Made by a program: the position numbers and the translations under genes. The notes under the pieces were generated by a model. The model was not told the DNA's origin. It saw nothing but the letters and a program-made list of their open reading frames with translations, and did not search any database. Of a stretch of 64,000 nt of DNA, positions 10,868 through 20,700 are shown one piece after another. The stretch's first letter is position 1. Every line of letters begins with the position of its first letter. Source of the stretch: Pseudomonas rhodesiae (GTDB lineage Bacteria; Pseudomonadota; Gammaproteobacteria; Pseudomonadales; Pseudomonadaceae); NCBI RefSeq assembly GCF_007858255.1, contig NZ_VFEU01000016.1, forward strand, positions 53,164-117,163, written 5' to 3'.

Positions 10868-11716
10868 TCACTTGAACTCGACAGGGAAGCCAATCGCCGG
10901 CTCCGGCAGGTCCACGCCGAACCATTGCTTGAAGGAGGCTTTGTAGGTGGGGAATTCCACACCGGTCATGGCTTCATGCAGTGCCGTATTGACGAAGTTC
11001 AGCCAGTCCTGATCGCCGCGTTTGACCGCGCAGGCATAGGTCTGCGGACTCCAAGCGTAGGCCGGGCTGCGGTAGCGGCCGGGGTTTTGCACCATCAAGT
11101 ATTTGACCGAAGATTGGTCGGTGGCGGCGGCATCGGCGCGCCCGGAGTTCACGGCCTGGTACATCAGGTCAACGCTGTCGTATTGATCGACCTTGGCCTT
11201 GGGCAGCGCCTGGTGCACCAACTCTTCGGCGTACACGTTCTGCAGCACGGCGACGGTAACGCCATCGCCAGCGGCCTGCAGGTCGTCGATTTCCTTGTAC
11301 TTGCTGTTGTTCGGCAGCAGCAGGCCCACACCTTCACGGTAGTAAGGCAAGGTAAACGCCACCTGTTGCGCGCGGCTGGCGGTCACGGTGATGAACTGGC
11401 AACTCATGTCGACCTTGTCGGTCAGCAGGTTGGGAATCCGTGCGTCGGAAGATTGCACCACGAACTCGACCTTGCTCGGATCATTGAACAGACCTTTGGC
11501 CACGATGCGACCGATATCAATATCGAACCCTTGCAACTTGCCATCCGCTCCCTGGAAGTGCCACGGCGCATTGGTACTGCCTGTACCCACGATCAGATGC
11601 CCACGCTTGAGCACATCATCGAGCTTGCTGCCCGCCGCCTGCACAACGCTGGCGACGGAAGCCGATGCGACGAAGAGAAAAACACACGCTTTGAACACGG
11701 AAGGTCGGTGATGCAT
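10868..11716 (-). CDS. Periplasmic amino-acid-binding protein of the ABC importer
   Basis: A 282-residue SBP_bac_3-type binding protein. I place the start at 11716 (MHHRPSVFK) because CTGGAG lies about 8 bases upstream and a clean signal peptide follows (cleavage near VQA-AG, residue 27). A longer open frame to 11836 lacks these. The mature protein begins KLDDVLKRGHLIVGTGSTNA and has FDIDIGRIVAKGLF, both typical of the family. Downstream are two permeases, an ATPase, RidA, IclR and a PLP deaminase. The ligand is therefore probably the amino acid degraded by that enzyme (inferred). Confidence 0.93.
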   Translation of the reverse strand: MHHRPSVFKACVFLFVASASVASVVQAAGSKLDDVLKRGHLIVGTGSTNAPWHFQGADGKLQGFDIDIGRIVAKGLFNDPSKVEFVVQSSDARIPNLLTDKVDMSCQFITVTASRAQQVAFTLPYYREGVGLLLPNNSKYKEIDDLQAAGDGVTVAVLQNVYAEELVHQALPKAKVDQYDSVDLMYQAVNSGRADAAATDQSSVKYLMVQNPGRYRSPAYAWSPQTYACAVKRGDQDWLNFVNTALHEAMTGVEFPTYKASFKQWFGVDLPEPAIGFPVEFK

Positions 11717-12020
11717 GACAAGCACTCCAGAGGTTGTGTATTCCGCTATACCGGAACTTAGTATGTAACAACGGAATAGACAGCAGAAAGTGTGCCATAG
11801 GCGAAAGCGAAAACATACGCTGAAGGGAAATACCATGCAGATCAGTCACATAGCTCTGCAGCGTTATGCGGCGATGAGCCAGCATTTGCAGCTGGAGTGC
11901 TACCCGGGGCCCCAGGTTGGGTGAGAACGCCTCAATTGAGGGCGATGGTGGGCGTGGAAAAATGGGCCTGGGGGGCTAGGCTGTGAAGGGGGTGGGGCTG
12001 CTTAGGATGAGGGAGTGGTG
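11717..12020. other. Divergent intergenic region of about 300 bases
   Basis: This lies between the ABC importer operon (leftward) and a small exported-protein gene (rightward), so it should hold both promoters. I see no confident operator, palindrome or RNA gene in it. Confidence 0.4.
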
Positions 12021-12269
12021 ATGAAGGTCAGGGTTGTAGGTCTGGTAGTTTTTGCGTTGGTGGCCGGGAATGCGTTGGGCAGCGAGGATCGTCGCGCATG
12101 CAAGGAGGAGTTGGCCAGACTCAAGGAGTCTTTCGATGCCAATTACACCAGTCAGAACCATCACGATTATCGTCGCGCCAAGGCCTCTCGCGATAACGAG
12201 GAATACAGGAAGTGCGCCAACCAGGCACGCAAGGCGCGGGAACGCGCGGAACGGGAGGCTGACCTGTAA
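12021..12269 (+). CDS. Small exported, highly charged hypothetical protein
   Basis: An 82-residue protein with a signal peptide (MKVRVVGLVVFALVAGNALG). It continues into a very charged, probably helical region with EDRRACKEELARLKESFD and KARERAEREADL. Two cysteines in the mature part (in RRACKEE and YRKCANQ) could form a disulfide. I prefer the ATG at 12021, preceded by GAGGGAG, over a GTG two codons upstream. The family is not recognised; periplasmic location is inferred from the signal sequence. Confidence 0.65.
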   Translation: MKVRVVGLVVFALVAGNALGSEDRRACKEELARLKESFDANYTSQNHHDYRRAKASRDNEEYRKCANQARKARERAEREADL

Positions 12270-12343
12270 AGGTTGACAGTAGACGCGGGAGCGGGCCCGG
12301 CTTAGCGTTGGCGAAAACCAGCTCTGTCCAGGAGGTTCACGCC

Positions 12344-12823
12344 ATGGGGTACGCCACCGCAACTATTGCCAATGCCCAGGAATATCAACGGATATTGAAC
12401 ACCAAGCGTCCGGTATTCATTCTATTTGTCTCTGAGCATTGCCCAGCCTGCGTTACGGCCGGGCCGCTATTTGACCGAATTGCCCGACAGTACCCGCGCG
12501 TGCGCAGCCTCGTGGTGGATTGCGCGAAGACGCCAAGGCACCCTGATGTAACAGGCACCCCGACGTTGCTGATCTATATGCGCGGTACCTTGATGGAGAA
12601 ACTCAAGGGCTTCGGGCCCGAGCCCCAGCAACTCAGCGTCGTGCGCAGGACCTTTAAACACTACTCACGCCGCAAGGTTGCAAAACCACTTGCGTCACCC
12701 GCCGCTCTTCTACCGCCACCACCGTCAAACGCCACCCTTCATGCTCCAGGCAGTCGCCCACCACGGGTAGACGATCGAGCAGGCTCATCACCAGTCCCGC
12801 CAAGGTTTGGTAATCCTCGGTAG
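12344..12823 (+). CDS. Thioredoxin-like protein with CPAC motif; 3' end overlaps the convergent terC gene
   Basis: A 159-residue frame starting at ATG 12344 with a strong AGGAGG upstream. Residues 1 to about 105 form a thioredoxin fold: VFILFVSEHCPACVTAGPLF contains the CxxC active site CPAC, and TGTPTLLIYMRG has the cis-Pro. The last 50 or so residues are Pro/Arg-rich and low in complexity. They are read from DNA that is the 3' end of the oppositely oriented TerC gene, an overlap of about 170 bases. Either the tail is real but unconstrained, or a frameshift has removed the original stop. Cytoplasmic disulfide or redox function is likely. Confidence 0.72.
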   Translation: MGYATATIANAQEYQRILNTKRPVFILFVSEHCPACVTAGPLFDRIARQYPRVRSLVVDCAKTPRHPDVTGTPTLLIYMRGTLMEKLKGFGPEPQQLSVVRRTFKHYSRRKVAKPLASPAALLPPPPSNATLHAPGSRPPRVDDRAGSSPVPPRFGNPR

Positions 12824-14222
12824 CGACCGCGTTGAAGCCGATGCGCTGGCGAACCTGGTGGAGGTTCAGCGCGCCATTGGCGCGAAAGCCTGCGCCTTCC
12901 TCGACAATATCCGGCCCTTCAATTTCGCTGGCGTCCGGCAGTTCGCCAGCGATGGACTCAAGAATGTCGGTCATGCTCAGCACCCCCATAAAATCGCCGA
13001 ATTCGTTGATCACAAAGGCGATATGGGTCGACTGCTGGCGCATTTGCTCCAGCGCGTTGAGGATCGAAAAACTGTCCAACAGGTTGATCGCCCGGCGCGC
13101 CAAGTGCTCCAGGTTCGGCTCGTTACCGGCCAGGTATTCCTTGAGCAATTCCTTTTTGTGTACGAAGCCTAAGGGCTCATCAACGGCACCGTTGCGGATT
13201 AACGGCAGCCGCGAGTAGGACGAATGCATCAGTTTCAGGCGAATCGTCTCGAGATCGTCCGCCAGGTCGATAAAGTCGACCTTCGCCCTCGGCGTCATCA
13301 AGCTGCGGATCGGTCGCTCGGCCAGCTGCAGCACGCCGCTGATCATCACCCGCTCACGGCGGTCAAACAGCGGGCCTTGCGCTGCATCGGGCTCGCCCAG
13401 CAGATCGACCACCTCTTCACCCACCTCTTCCACCGCCAGGCTGCGTCCGCCCAACAGGCGCATGACCGCATGGGCAGTGCGCTCACGCACCGGCAGCACG
13501 CCTTGGGCCGACTTCTTGCGACGGGCACGGGCAACCTGGTTGAACACCTCGATCAAAATCGAGAAACCGATGGCCGCATACAGGTAGCCCTTCGGAATAT
13601 GGAAGCCCAGGCCTTCGGCGGTCAGGGCAAAGCCGATCATCATCAGGAAGCCCAGACACAGCATGATCACCGTAGGGTGAGCGTTGACGAAGCGAGTCAA
13701 CGGCTTGCTCGCGACAATCATCAACCCGATGGAAATGATCACCGCGATCATCATCACCGCCAGTTCGTCCACCATGCCCACGGCGGTAATCACCGCGTCC
13801 AGGGAGAACACCGCATCGAGCACGACGATCTGCGCCACAATCGGCCAGAACAGTGCATATGCCGCGGTACCCGAACGTTGCGCCACGTGACCCTCAAGGC
13901 GTTCATGCAATTCCATGGTGGCCTTGAACAGCAGGAACACGCCGCCGAACAGCATGATCAAGTCACGGCCCGAGAAGCTCTTGTCGAACACCTCGAACAG
14001 CGGCTGGGTCAGCGTCACCAGCCAGGAAATACTCGCCAGCAGGCCCAGGCGCATCAGCAAGGCCAGGGACAAACCGATCAACCGCGCCCGATCACGCTGC
14101 TCCGGCGGCAGCTTATCCGCCAAAATCGCAATAAACACCAGGTTGTCGATACCCAGTACCAATTCCAGCACAATCAAGGTCAACAAGCCGAGCCAGGCCG
14201 TTGGATCCGCTAACCATTCCAT
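12654..14222 (-). CDS. TerC-family membrane protein fused to CBS-pair and CorC/HlyC domains
   Basis: A 522-residue protein. Residues 1-240 are the TerC integral membrane domain, with LGIDNLVFIAILADKLP and LDAVFSLDAVITAVGMVDE carrying the acidic intramembrane residues thought to bind metal. Residues from about 300 form a CBS pair (IRSLMTPRAKVDFIDL, LLDSFSILNALEQMRQQSTH). The end (about 435-520) is a CorC_HlyC transporter-associated domain. This matches the YegH/YoaE architecture. TerC proteins are linked to manganese or other metal export or metalation of exported proteins; the substrate here is unknown. Confidence 0.9.
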   Translation of the reverse strand: MEWLADPTAWLGLLTLIVLELVLGIDNLVFIAILADKLPPEQRDRARLIGLSLALLMRLGLLASISWLVTLTQPLFEVFDKSFSGRDLIMLFGGVFLLFKATMELHERLEGHVAQRSGTAAYALFWPIVAQIVVLDAVFSLDAVITAVGMVDELAVMMIAVIISIGLMIVASKPLTRFVNAHPTVIMLCLGFLMMIGFALTAEGLGFHIPKGYLYAAIGFSILIEVFNQVARARRKKSAQGVLPVRERTAHAVMRLLGGRSLAVEEVGEEVVDLLGEPDAAQGPLFDRRERVMISGVLQLAERPIRSLMTPRAKVDFIDLADDLETIRLKLMHSSYSRLPLIRNGAVDEPLGFVHKKELLKEYLAGNEPNLEHLARRAINLLDSFSILNALEQMRQQSTHIAFVINEFGDFMGVLSMTDILESIAGELPDASEIEGPDIVEEGAGFRANGALNLHQVRQRIGFNAVATEDYQTLAGLVMSLLDRLPVVGDCLEHEGWRLTVVAVEERRVTQVVLQPCGVSSV

Positions 14223-14540
14223 TTATAAAGTCTCTTGGTTGAATTCAGAATGCCGGACACGGCAACGCGCGGTCGTAGGACCGGCACAAGATCAGCAATC
14301 GAAAAACGGGATGTTTCAGCGGGAACGGCAGCAATAAACGTCTTGGGGAAAGACGACTGGGGGGCTCCGAGAGGGTATTCATGCAAGTCCTGCAATGAGA
14401 AAAGGACTTAAATCCTACATTCGAAACATGAATTTCCCACAACGCAAAATCATTACAAAATCTGTACCCGAAGCGTAAACCCTGTGAGACGCGGACTTAC
14501 CCCGATGGCCGCTCTTCAAGTTCGCATAGGTTGATTGATA

Positions 14541-14566
14541 CACCGCTATCGGGGCATAGGCATCTA
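14541..14566. repeat. REP-arm relic with an altered end (CATAGGCATCTAC)
   Basis: CACCGCTATCGGGGCATAGG then CATCTA. The first half is the standard second REPIN arm, but the usual GGCAAGCCCCCTCCCAC is replaced by GCATAGGCATCTAC. A near-identical hybrid arm is at 63699-63723. Confidence 0.5.
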
Positions 14567-14619
14567 CTTACCCTGCGATGAAAACAAACCTGAAAAAATG
14601 CGCTCTTTGGGGTGAACGG

Positions 14620-14728
14620 GCTTGCCCTGCGCTGGGCTGCAAAGCCGCACCCGGGGCAAGCGCTTCGGTGTGCGAAATAAACCCTATTTTTTGGAGAGGG
14701 CTGCTTCGCAGCCCAGCGCAGGGCAAGC
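14620..14728. repeat. Perfect 21-bp inverted repeat of a second REP-like family
   Basis: The left arm at 14620-14640 (beginning GCTTGCCCTGCGCTGGGC) is exactly complementary to the right arm at 14708-14728. The match extends outward by 6 of 8 further bases. The 67-base loop is AT-richer. The arm differs from the GTGGGAGGGGG family, so it is a distinct intergenic repeat class. Confidence 0.7.
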
Positions 14729-14771
14729 CTGCTCACCACGGCGTTTTGCATCAGCCTTTAGATACTTACGG

Positions 14772-14798
14772 CTATCGGGAGCAAGCCACCGCTCCCAC
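14772..14798. repeat. Single diverged REP
   Basis: CTATCGGGAGCAAGCCACCG followed by CTCCCAC is a REP arm with four substitutions, just downstream of the sohB stop. No partner arm is seen nearby. Confidence 0.6.
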
Positions 14799-14805
14799 AT
14801 TGGTG

Positions 14806-15831
14806 TTACCAGAAGCGCTGCTGAGTCAACCGGCTCCACCACGTCAACAACACGCGGTCCACCGAACCACTGGCCGCCAGGCCAACGCGTTCCTGCAAGC
14901 TCTTGCGCTCGGCATAGTGCAGGTGAAATACCTCGGCCGTCTTGGCCTTGGTCGCCAGGTATTCATCGCTGGTCTGCAACTCATCAACCAACTGTTTATC
15001 CAGCGCGGCCACACCCAACCACACCTCACCGGTCGCCACTTCATCGATGGCCAACTGCGGGCGATAACGCGAAACAAAGTTCTTGAACAGTTGATGGGTG
15101 ATGTCCAGGTCTTCCTGGAATTTCTCCCGCCCCTTCTCGGTATTTTCGCCAAACACCGTGAGGGTGCGCTTGTACTCGCCGGCGGTGAGCACTTCGAAGT
15201 CGATATCGTGCTTTTTCAGCAGGCGGTTGACGTTGGGCAACTGCGCCACCACACCGATGGAACCCAGGATGGCAAAGGGCGCGCTGATGATCTTCTCGCC
15301 AATGCACGCCATCATGTAGCCGCCGCTGGCTGCCACCTTATCGATGCACACGGTCAACGGCACGCCGGCCTGGCGGATACGCGCCAGTTGCGACGAAGCC
15401 AGGCCATAGCTGTGCACCATGCCGCCGCCGCTTTCCAGGCGCAGCACCACCTCATCCTTGGGCGTGGCCAGGCTGAGCAATGCGGTGATTTCATGGCGCA
15501 GACTCTCGGTGGCCGAGGCTTTGATGTCGCCGTCAAAGTCCAGCACGAACACCCGTGGCTTGGCCTCGGCTTTCTGTTTGCCCTTCTTCTTTTCGGCCTT
15601 GCCCTCGGATTTTCGCAGGGCCTTGAGCTGATCCTTGTCGAGCAGGGTCGACTCCAGGCGCTCACGCAGCTCCTTGTAAAAATCGTTGAGTTTGCTGACC
15701 TGCAATTGGCCGGCGGACTTGCGCCGCCCCTTGCTGCGCAGCGCCGCGAAGCTGATCAGCACCACCAGAATGGCGACCACCAGGGTGACGGTTTTAGCTA
15801 GAAAACTTGCGTACTCGGCAAGAAACTCCAT
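14806..15831 (-). CDS. sohB: SohB-type inner-membrane signal peptide peptidase (S49)
   Basis: A 341-residue S49 protease with one N-terminal transmembrane segment (SFLAKTVTLVVAILVVLISF). A Lys-rich cytoplasmic-looking linker follows (KAEKKKGKQKAEAKPRVFVL). The nucleophile is in the motif CIDKVAASGGYMMACIGEK (Ser of ASGGYM), and the general-base lysine is in TAGEYKRTLTVFG. Length and architecture match E. coli SohB (about 350), which is distinct from the longer SppA. It degrades membrane-associated peptides. Not clearly in an operon. Confidence 0.93.
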   Translation of the reverse strand: MEFLAEYASFLAKTVTLVVAILVVLISFAALRSKGRRKSAGQLQVSKLNDFYKELRERLESTLLDKDQLKALRKSEGKAEKKKGKQKAEAKPRVFVLDFDGDIKASATESLRHEITALLSLATPKDEVVLRLESGGGMVHSYGLASSQLARIRQAGVPLTVCIDKVAASGGYMMACIGEKIISAPFAILGSIGVVAQLPNVNRLLKKHDIDFEVLTAGEYKRTLTVFGENTEKGREKFQEDLDITHQLFKNFVSRYRPQLAIDEVATGEVWLGVAALDKQLVDELQTSDEYLATKAKTAEVFHLHYAERKSLQERVGLAASGSVDRVLLTWWSRLTQQRFW

Positions 15832-16043
15832 AAGACACCTATGAGGCTCGAAAGCCGCAGTCTACGGGGATTGTCGCCACCGTGTCTAACACTGTTAACC
15901 CGGCCAATATCCTACAAAAATAGCGACAAAGTCCTACTTGCGTAGTTCGATTCCCACATCATTTTCAGACCCGAAGCCCAGCAAATACGGGAGAAAACGA
16001 CTTTAAACTCGGCGTTGAACACACCCACACAGGAGCGACGCCG

Positions 16044-17741
16044 ATGCGCCCCCAGCACCTCGATACCCGCGCCTGGCTGCTCATGGCGCTGTGCATCGCG
16101 TCGAGCGCCAGCCTCCCTGGCGTGGCAGCCTCCGCACAGCTCAACCCGGTCGACCTGCGTGCGCAAGAGTTCGAGCGTCGAACCCGCGAGCAACTGGAAC
16201 GCGAGCAGCGCCTGCGCCTGCTTGAGCGTGAGGCCACCGTGCAATCGGAGCCCGCCGCCCCGCTCCCGCAATCGTCCGCCACCGAACCGTGCTGGCAGAT
16301 ACGCGGCCTGCGCCTGACGGGCAATACCCTGCTCGAGCCGGCGCGCCTGCGCACGGTGCTGCAATCCCACCTCAGCGCGTGCATGGGCGCGTCGCCTATC
16401 AACCAATTGTTGGCGGCACTGACCGCGCTGTACGTCGAGGCCGGCTATATCACCACTCGCCCCTACCTGAAACAGCCTCCCGAAGATGGCCAGCGCCTCG
16501 ACATCGTCATCGAAGAAGGCTACCTCGAAAGCATCGAACTGGCGGATCCGGACCTACCGGTGTCGTTGCGCGGCGCGTTCCCCGACATGCTGGGCCGGCC
16601 GCTGCAACTGCGCGAGCTGGAACAGGGCCTCGATCAGTTGAACCGCCTGCGCTCAGTCGATCTGACGGTGGATGTACTCCCCGGCCAGCAACCTGGGGCC
16701 TCGCACCTGTTGCTGCGCCCGCGCTCGACTGCGCCGCGCCTGAGCAGCAGCGCGAGCTACAACAACCGTGGCACCGAGTCGACAGGAAGGCACACGGCGC
16801 TACTCCATCTGGCGTACGACAGCCCGCTGAGCCTGAATGACTTCATCAGTGTCAGCGCCAGTACCTCCCTGGGCGACAGCCACCGCTACAGTCGTTCCCA
16901 GGGTATCTACTACACCTTGCCCTACGGTTTCTGGACCCTGGCCTTGAGCGCCAGCCAGGCCCACTACCGTTATGGCATCGCCCTGCCCAGCCAGACCGTC
17001 AGCGCCACCGGCCAGGCCCATCAATACGGCCTCGCCCTCAACCGCCTGCTGTGGCGCGATCAGCACACGTTGCTCAATGGCAACCTGCGCCTGAGCACAA
17101 AACGCTCGCAAAGCTACATCGCCGATACCTACCTGGCGATCCAGAGCCCGAGCCTGACGGTGGCCGAGGCCAGTCTCAACCTGTTGAAGCTGGCGGACGG
17201 CATCTGGAACGCCAATATCAGCTATGCCCAGGGCCTCGACGGCTTGGGCGCCGACCGCGACAGCCGGCGTGAATCCCGGGACTTGCCCCGCGCGCAATTT
17301 CATAAATACCGCGTCGACATCGATTACACGCGGCACAACCCTACCGCCGACGGTGTGTGGAACAGCCAACTCGCACTGCAATACAGCCCCGACCCACTGC
17401 CGAGCCTGGAACAGTTGCTGATCACCGACCATTACGCGGTGCGCGGCTTCCGCCTCGCTGCGCTGGCCGCCGCCAACGGCGCGGTGTGGCGCAATACCTT
17501 GAGCCTGCGCCGACACCTGCTGGGCCAGTTGCAGATCAGCCCGCGCGTGGGGGTGGACCTGGGCTGGAGCCAGTACCTCAAAGGCGCCGATATCCAGCGT
17601 GTAGGCGGGGCCAGCGTTGGCCTGGCCTTGAACCACCGCACCTGGCAAGTGGACGTGGATTACCAGCGCGGGCTGTTCGGCCCCGCGCTACCGATCAAGG
17701 AACGAGGTTTCTGGCTGATGGAGTTAAGCCTGCACTTATAA
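16044..17741 (+). CDS. Two-partner secretion outer-membrane transporter (TpsB; ShlB/FhaC/HecB family)
   Basis: A 565-residue TpsB. The signal peptide is in residues 1-32. A predicted H1-like Arg/Glu-rich helix follows (EFERRTREQLEREQRLRLLE). The POTRA domains run from about residue 85 (WQIRGLRLTGNTLLEP; LALTALYVEAGYITTRPYL is close to the family motif). The remainder is a 16-strand beta barrel. The L6-loop signature VRGF is at 466-469 (ITDHYAVRGFRL). AGGAG precedes the ATG by about 8 bases. It exports the TpsA encoded 33 bases downstream. Confidence 0.93.
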   Translation: MRPQHLDTRAWLLMALCIASSASLPGVAASAQLNPVDLRAQEFERRTREQLEREQRLRLLEREATVQSEPAAPLPQSSATEPCWQIRGLRLTGNTLLEPARLRTVLQSHLSACMGASPINQLLAALTALYVEAGYITTRPYLKQPPEDGQRLDIVIEEGYLESIELADPDLPVSLRGAFPDMLGRPLQLRELEQGLDQLNRLRSVDLTVDVLPGQQPGASHLLLRPRSTAPRLSSSASYNNRGTESTGRHTALLHLAYDSPLSLNDFISVSASTSLGDSHRYSRSQGIYYTLPYGFWTLALSASQAHYRYGIALPSQTVSATGQAHQYGLALNRLLWRDQHTLLNGNLRLSTKRSQSYIADTYLAIQSPSLTVAEASLNLLKLADGIWNANISYAQGLDGLGADRDSRRESRDLPRAQFHKYRVDIDYTRHNPTADGVWNSQLALQYSPDPLPSLEQLLITDHYAVRGFRLAALAAANGAVWRNTLSLRRHLLGQLQISPRVGVDLGWSQYLKGADIQRVGGASVGLALNHRTWQVDVDYQRGLFGPALPIKERGFWLMELSLHL

Positions 17742-17774
17742 CGCCTCCCCCAATAACAACAAGAAGGTCAAGCC

Positions 17775-20700
17775 ATGACTAGTCATTGCCGTTTTCCATC
17801 GGTTCATCTCAAACCCTCCCACCCCCTGCGTTGGGTGATCTGCAGCCTGCTGTCGATTCACTATGGCCATCAGGCGTTCGCCGCCGATGTGGTGCCGGTG
17901 AGCGGCAATGCCCAGCGCTTCACCGTGAAGGATGTACCGGTATTGAACATCGTCGCGCCCAACCCGGCTGGGGTTTCCCACAATCGATTCGTGGACTACA
18001 ACGTGCAAAGCGCAGGTCTGGTATTGAACAATGCGGTGGCGGCGGGACGCTCGAAACTGGCCGGGCAGTTACCCGCCAATCCGCAGTTCAGCGGCCGGGC
18101 GGCCGGCTTGATCCTCAACGAAGTAACCAGCCGCAAGGCCTCCCACATCAACGGCCCGCAGGAAGTGTTCGGGCGCGCAGCCGACTACGTGCTGGCCAAC
18201 CCCAACGGCATCACAGTCAACGGCGCCAGCTTTATCAATACACCGCGCGCCAGCTTTGTAGTGGGCAGCCCGGAACTGGAGGACGGCAAGCTCAAGCGCC
18301 TCACCACCTTCAACAGTGCCAATCCCCTCAACGTGGGCGAGCGAGGCGTTAGCAACAGCGCCGGCGCCCTCGACCTGATCGCTCCACGCATCAGCACCCA
18401 CGGTACGCTCACCGCACGGGACGATCTCAACATTTTGATCGGGCAGAATCGCCTGCGTTACGCCGACGCCGTCATCGAAAGCAGCGGCCGGGCAAGCGCC
18501 CGGCCGGTCGACGCGCAGCTGTTGGGCGCCATGCAGGCCGGACGCATCAACATTATCAGCACCGCCGACGGCGCCGGGGTCAAGATCGCCGCGCCGCTGA
18601 CAGCGCGCGGCAATCTCAAGGTGACGTCGGCCGGCAACCTGTCCATCTCCGGCAACCCTGAGCCGGTGCGCACCCGCATCAGCAGCACCAACGGCGACGT
18701 CGCCCTCGCCGCCCACAACGATCTGACACTGTCGGCGGTTGAGGTGCAGGGTCGTGCCATCGACGCCAGCGCCGGACGCCATCTGCGCCTTGAGGCCAAA
18801 ACCCGCAAAAGCCAGAGCCAACAGCAAGAGTCCTGGAAAAAGAAGGTGTTGTTCATCACTACCGAAACCTACGACAAGACCACCACCCAGATCGACGTCG
18901 AACACGTCGGCACCCAGCTCAAGGCACGCACCGATCTGACGCTCAAGGCCGGTGGCGATCTGCAATTGTCGGCCTCCAGCGCCAGCGCCGGTCGCAACCT
19001 GCACGCCACGGCCGGCAGAGACCTGCGCCTTAGCGCTTTGAACGACTCCCAGACCACCCGCGAAACCCTCAACCACCGCAAGGGCCTATGGCGTGGGGAT
19101 TACGACACCTCGCGCACCACCGAAACCGCCCGCGCCAGCAGCCTGTCAAGCAACGGGGCGATGAGCGTACGCAGCGGCAAGAACCTGACGGTGCTGGGCA
19201 GCCAGGTTCAGAGTCAGGGGGACCTGACGATCGAGTCCGGCAAACAGGTCAATGTCGGCGTCACGCGCGCCGCCCAGCAACGCACGCAGAACAACTACGA
19301 AGGCGACCTGCTCTCCGGCGCCGTGTTCGGCAAAAACGACAAGGACAACCGCAGCGAAGACCAATCCATCGGCAGCCGCGTCAGTACCCAGGGCACCTTG
19401 CGGGTCACCTCCGACGATGTGCTGATTACCGGCAGCCTGGTGCTGGGGCAGCAGGACGCGGTATTGATCAGCAACAGCGGCTCGCTGACGATCGACGGCA
19501 GCCAAAGCCTGGTGCACTCGGAAAAGTCGCGCTCCGACAGCAAACTGTTCGGCCTATTCAAGGACCAGACTGACGAGCGGAAAAACGCCAGCAACCTGGT
19601 GCGCAGCCAGGTGAAGTCCCAGAGCAACCTGCGCCTGCAAAGCGCCAGTGATCTGAATGTGATCGGCGCGGATGTCGAAGCAAAGGCCGAGTTGAAACTG
19701 ACTGCCGCGGGCGATATCAACTTGCTAGCGGGCACGAGCCGCGACACCACGGTCACGCAGACCACCCGCAACGGGTTCACCTCTTCCGCCACCGAGACCA
19801 AACAAGCGGCGCCCGGCATCAAGGGCTCGAAACAATTTCAAGCCGGGGTCGGCTATAGCCAGGAGCACAACACCACCACCCAGGACAGCCTCACCCATGA
19901 AGGCAGCCAACTCAAAGGCGCCACGGTGGACATCACTGCCGAAAATACCGTGCGGGTCAAAGCCTCGGACGTGAGCAGTACCCAGGGCGATTTGAACATC
20001 GCCGGCCACGCCATCGAACTGCTCAGCGAAGCCGACACGACCACGCGCGTCAGTGAAACCGATACCTTCGGCCTTGGCCACTTTGTCACCGGCGGCATGG
20101 ATCGAGCCGGCGGCGGTTACAAGGTCGGCCAGGAAGAGGTGATGACAAGCAGCGCCTCCACCACCGTCAAATCGAGCCATCTGAGCAGCGCCGGCGATCT
20201 GAATCTGGTTGCCGACAAGGGCCAGGGCACGCTGTTGACCGAGGCCGCGCAGGTCAAGGCTGACAAAAACCTCACCCTCAGCGCCGGCAGCGTGGAGAAC
20301 CGCGCGGTCTCCAACAGCACCGTCGAAACCGAGCAGGTCAAGGGCTGGACCGCCAGTATCGGCAGCAACATCGAATACAAAGACCTCACCCGCCCGGTGC
20401 AGAAACTGGTCGAAGGGGTGGATCAGAGCAAGTTCTATCAACCCTCGGTGCTCGATGCGATTGAACCACCCAACCTGGGCGTCGACCTGGCCGTCAATGT
20501 GCTGAACACCCGCGCCGAGAGCGGAGGCACCACAGCGGTGGTCAGCACCTTCGAAGGTGCCACCGTCAACGTGCAGGTCGCGGGTGCATTGACCGATACC
20601 GGCACACGCTACACGGCCACCGAGGGCGGCGTGTCGATCAAGGCCGACAGCCATACCTTCAACGCAGCCGAGAACAGCAGCTGGCAACAGGACAAGGGCA

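Larger units (their letters stand above)
14223..14805. other. 583-base intergenic region rich in palindromic repeats
   Basis: There is no gene I can support here. The left third is the leader of the leftward TerC gene; I looked for a yybP-ykoY-type riboswitch and did not find its conserved bases. The right two thirds hold three repeat relics: 14541-14566, the long inverted repeat 14620-14728, and a REP-like arm at 14772-14798. Confidence 0.6.

Noticed and set aside
14223..14470. Possible yybP-ykoY manganese riboswitch in front of the TerC gene
   Set aside because: I could not find the conserved loop bases of that motif; only a GC-rich hairpin is visible.
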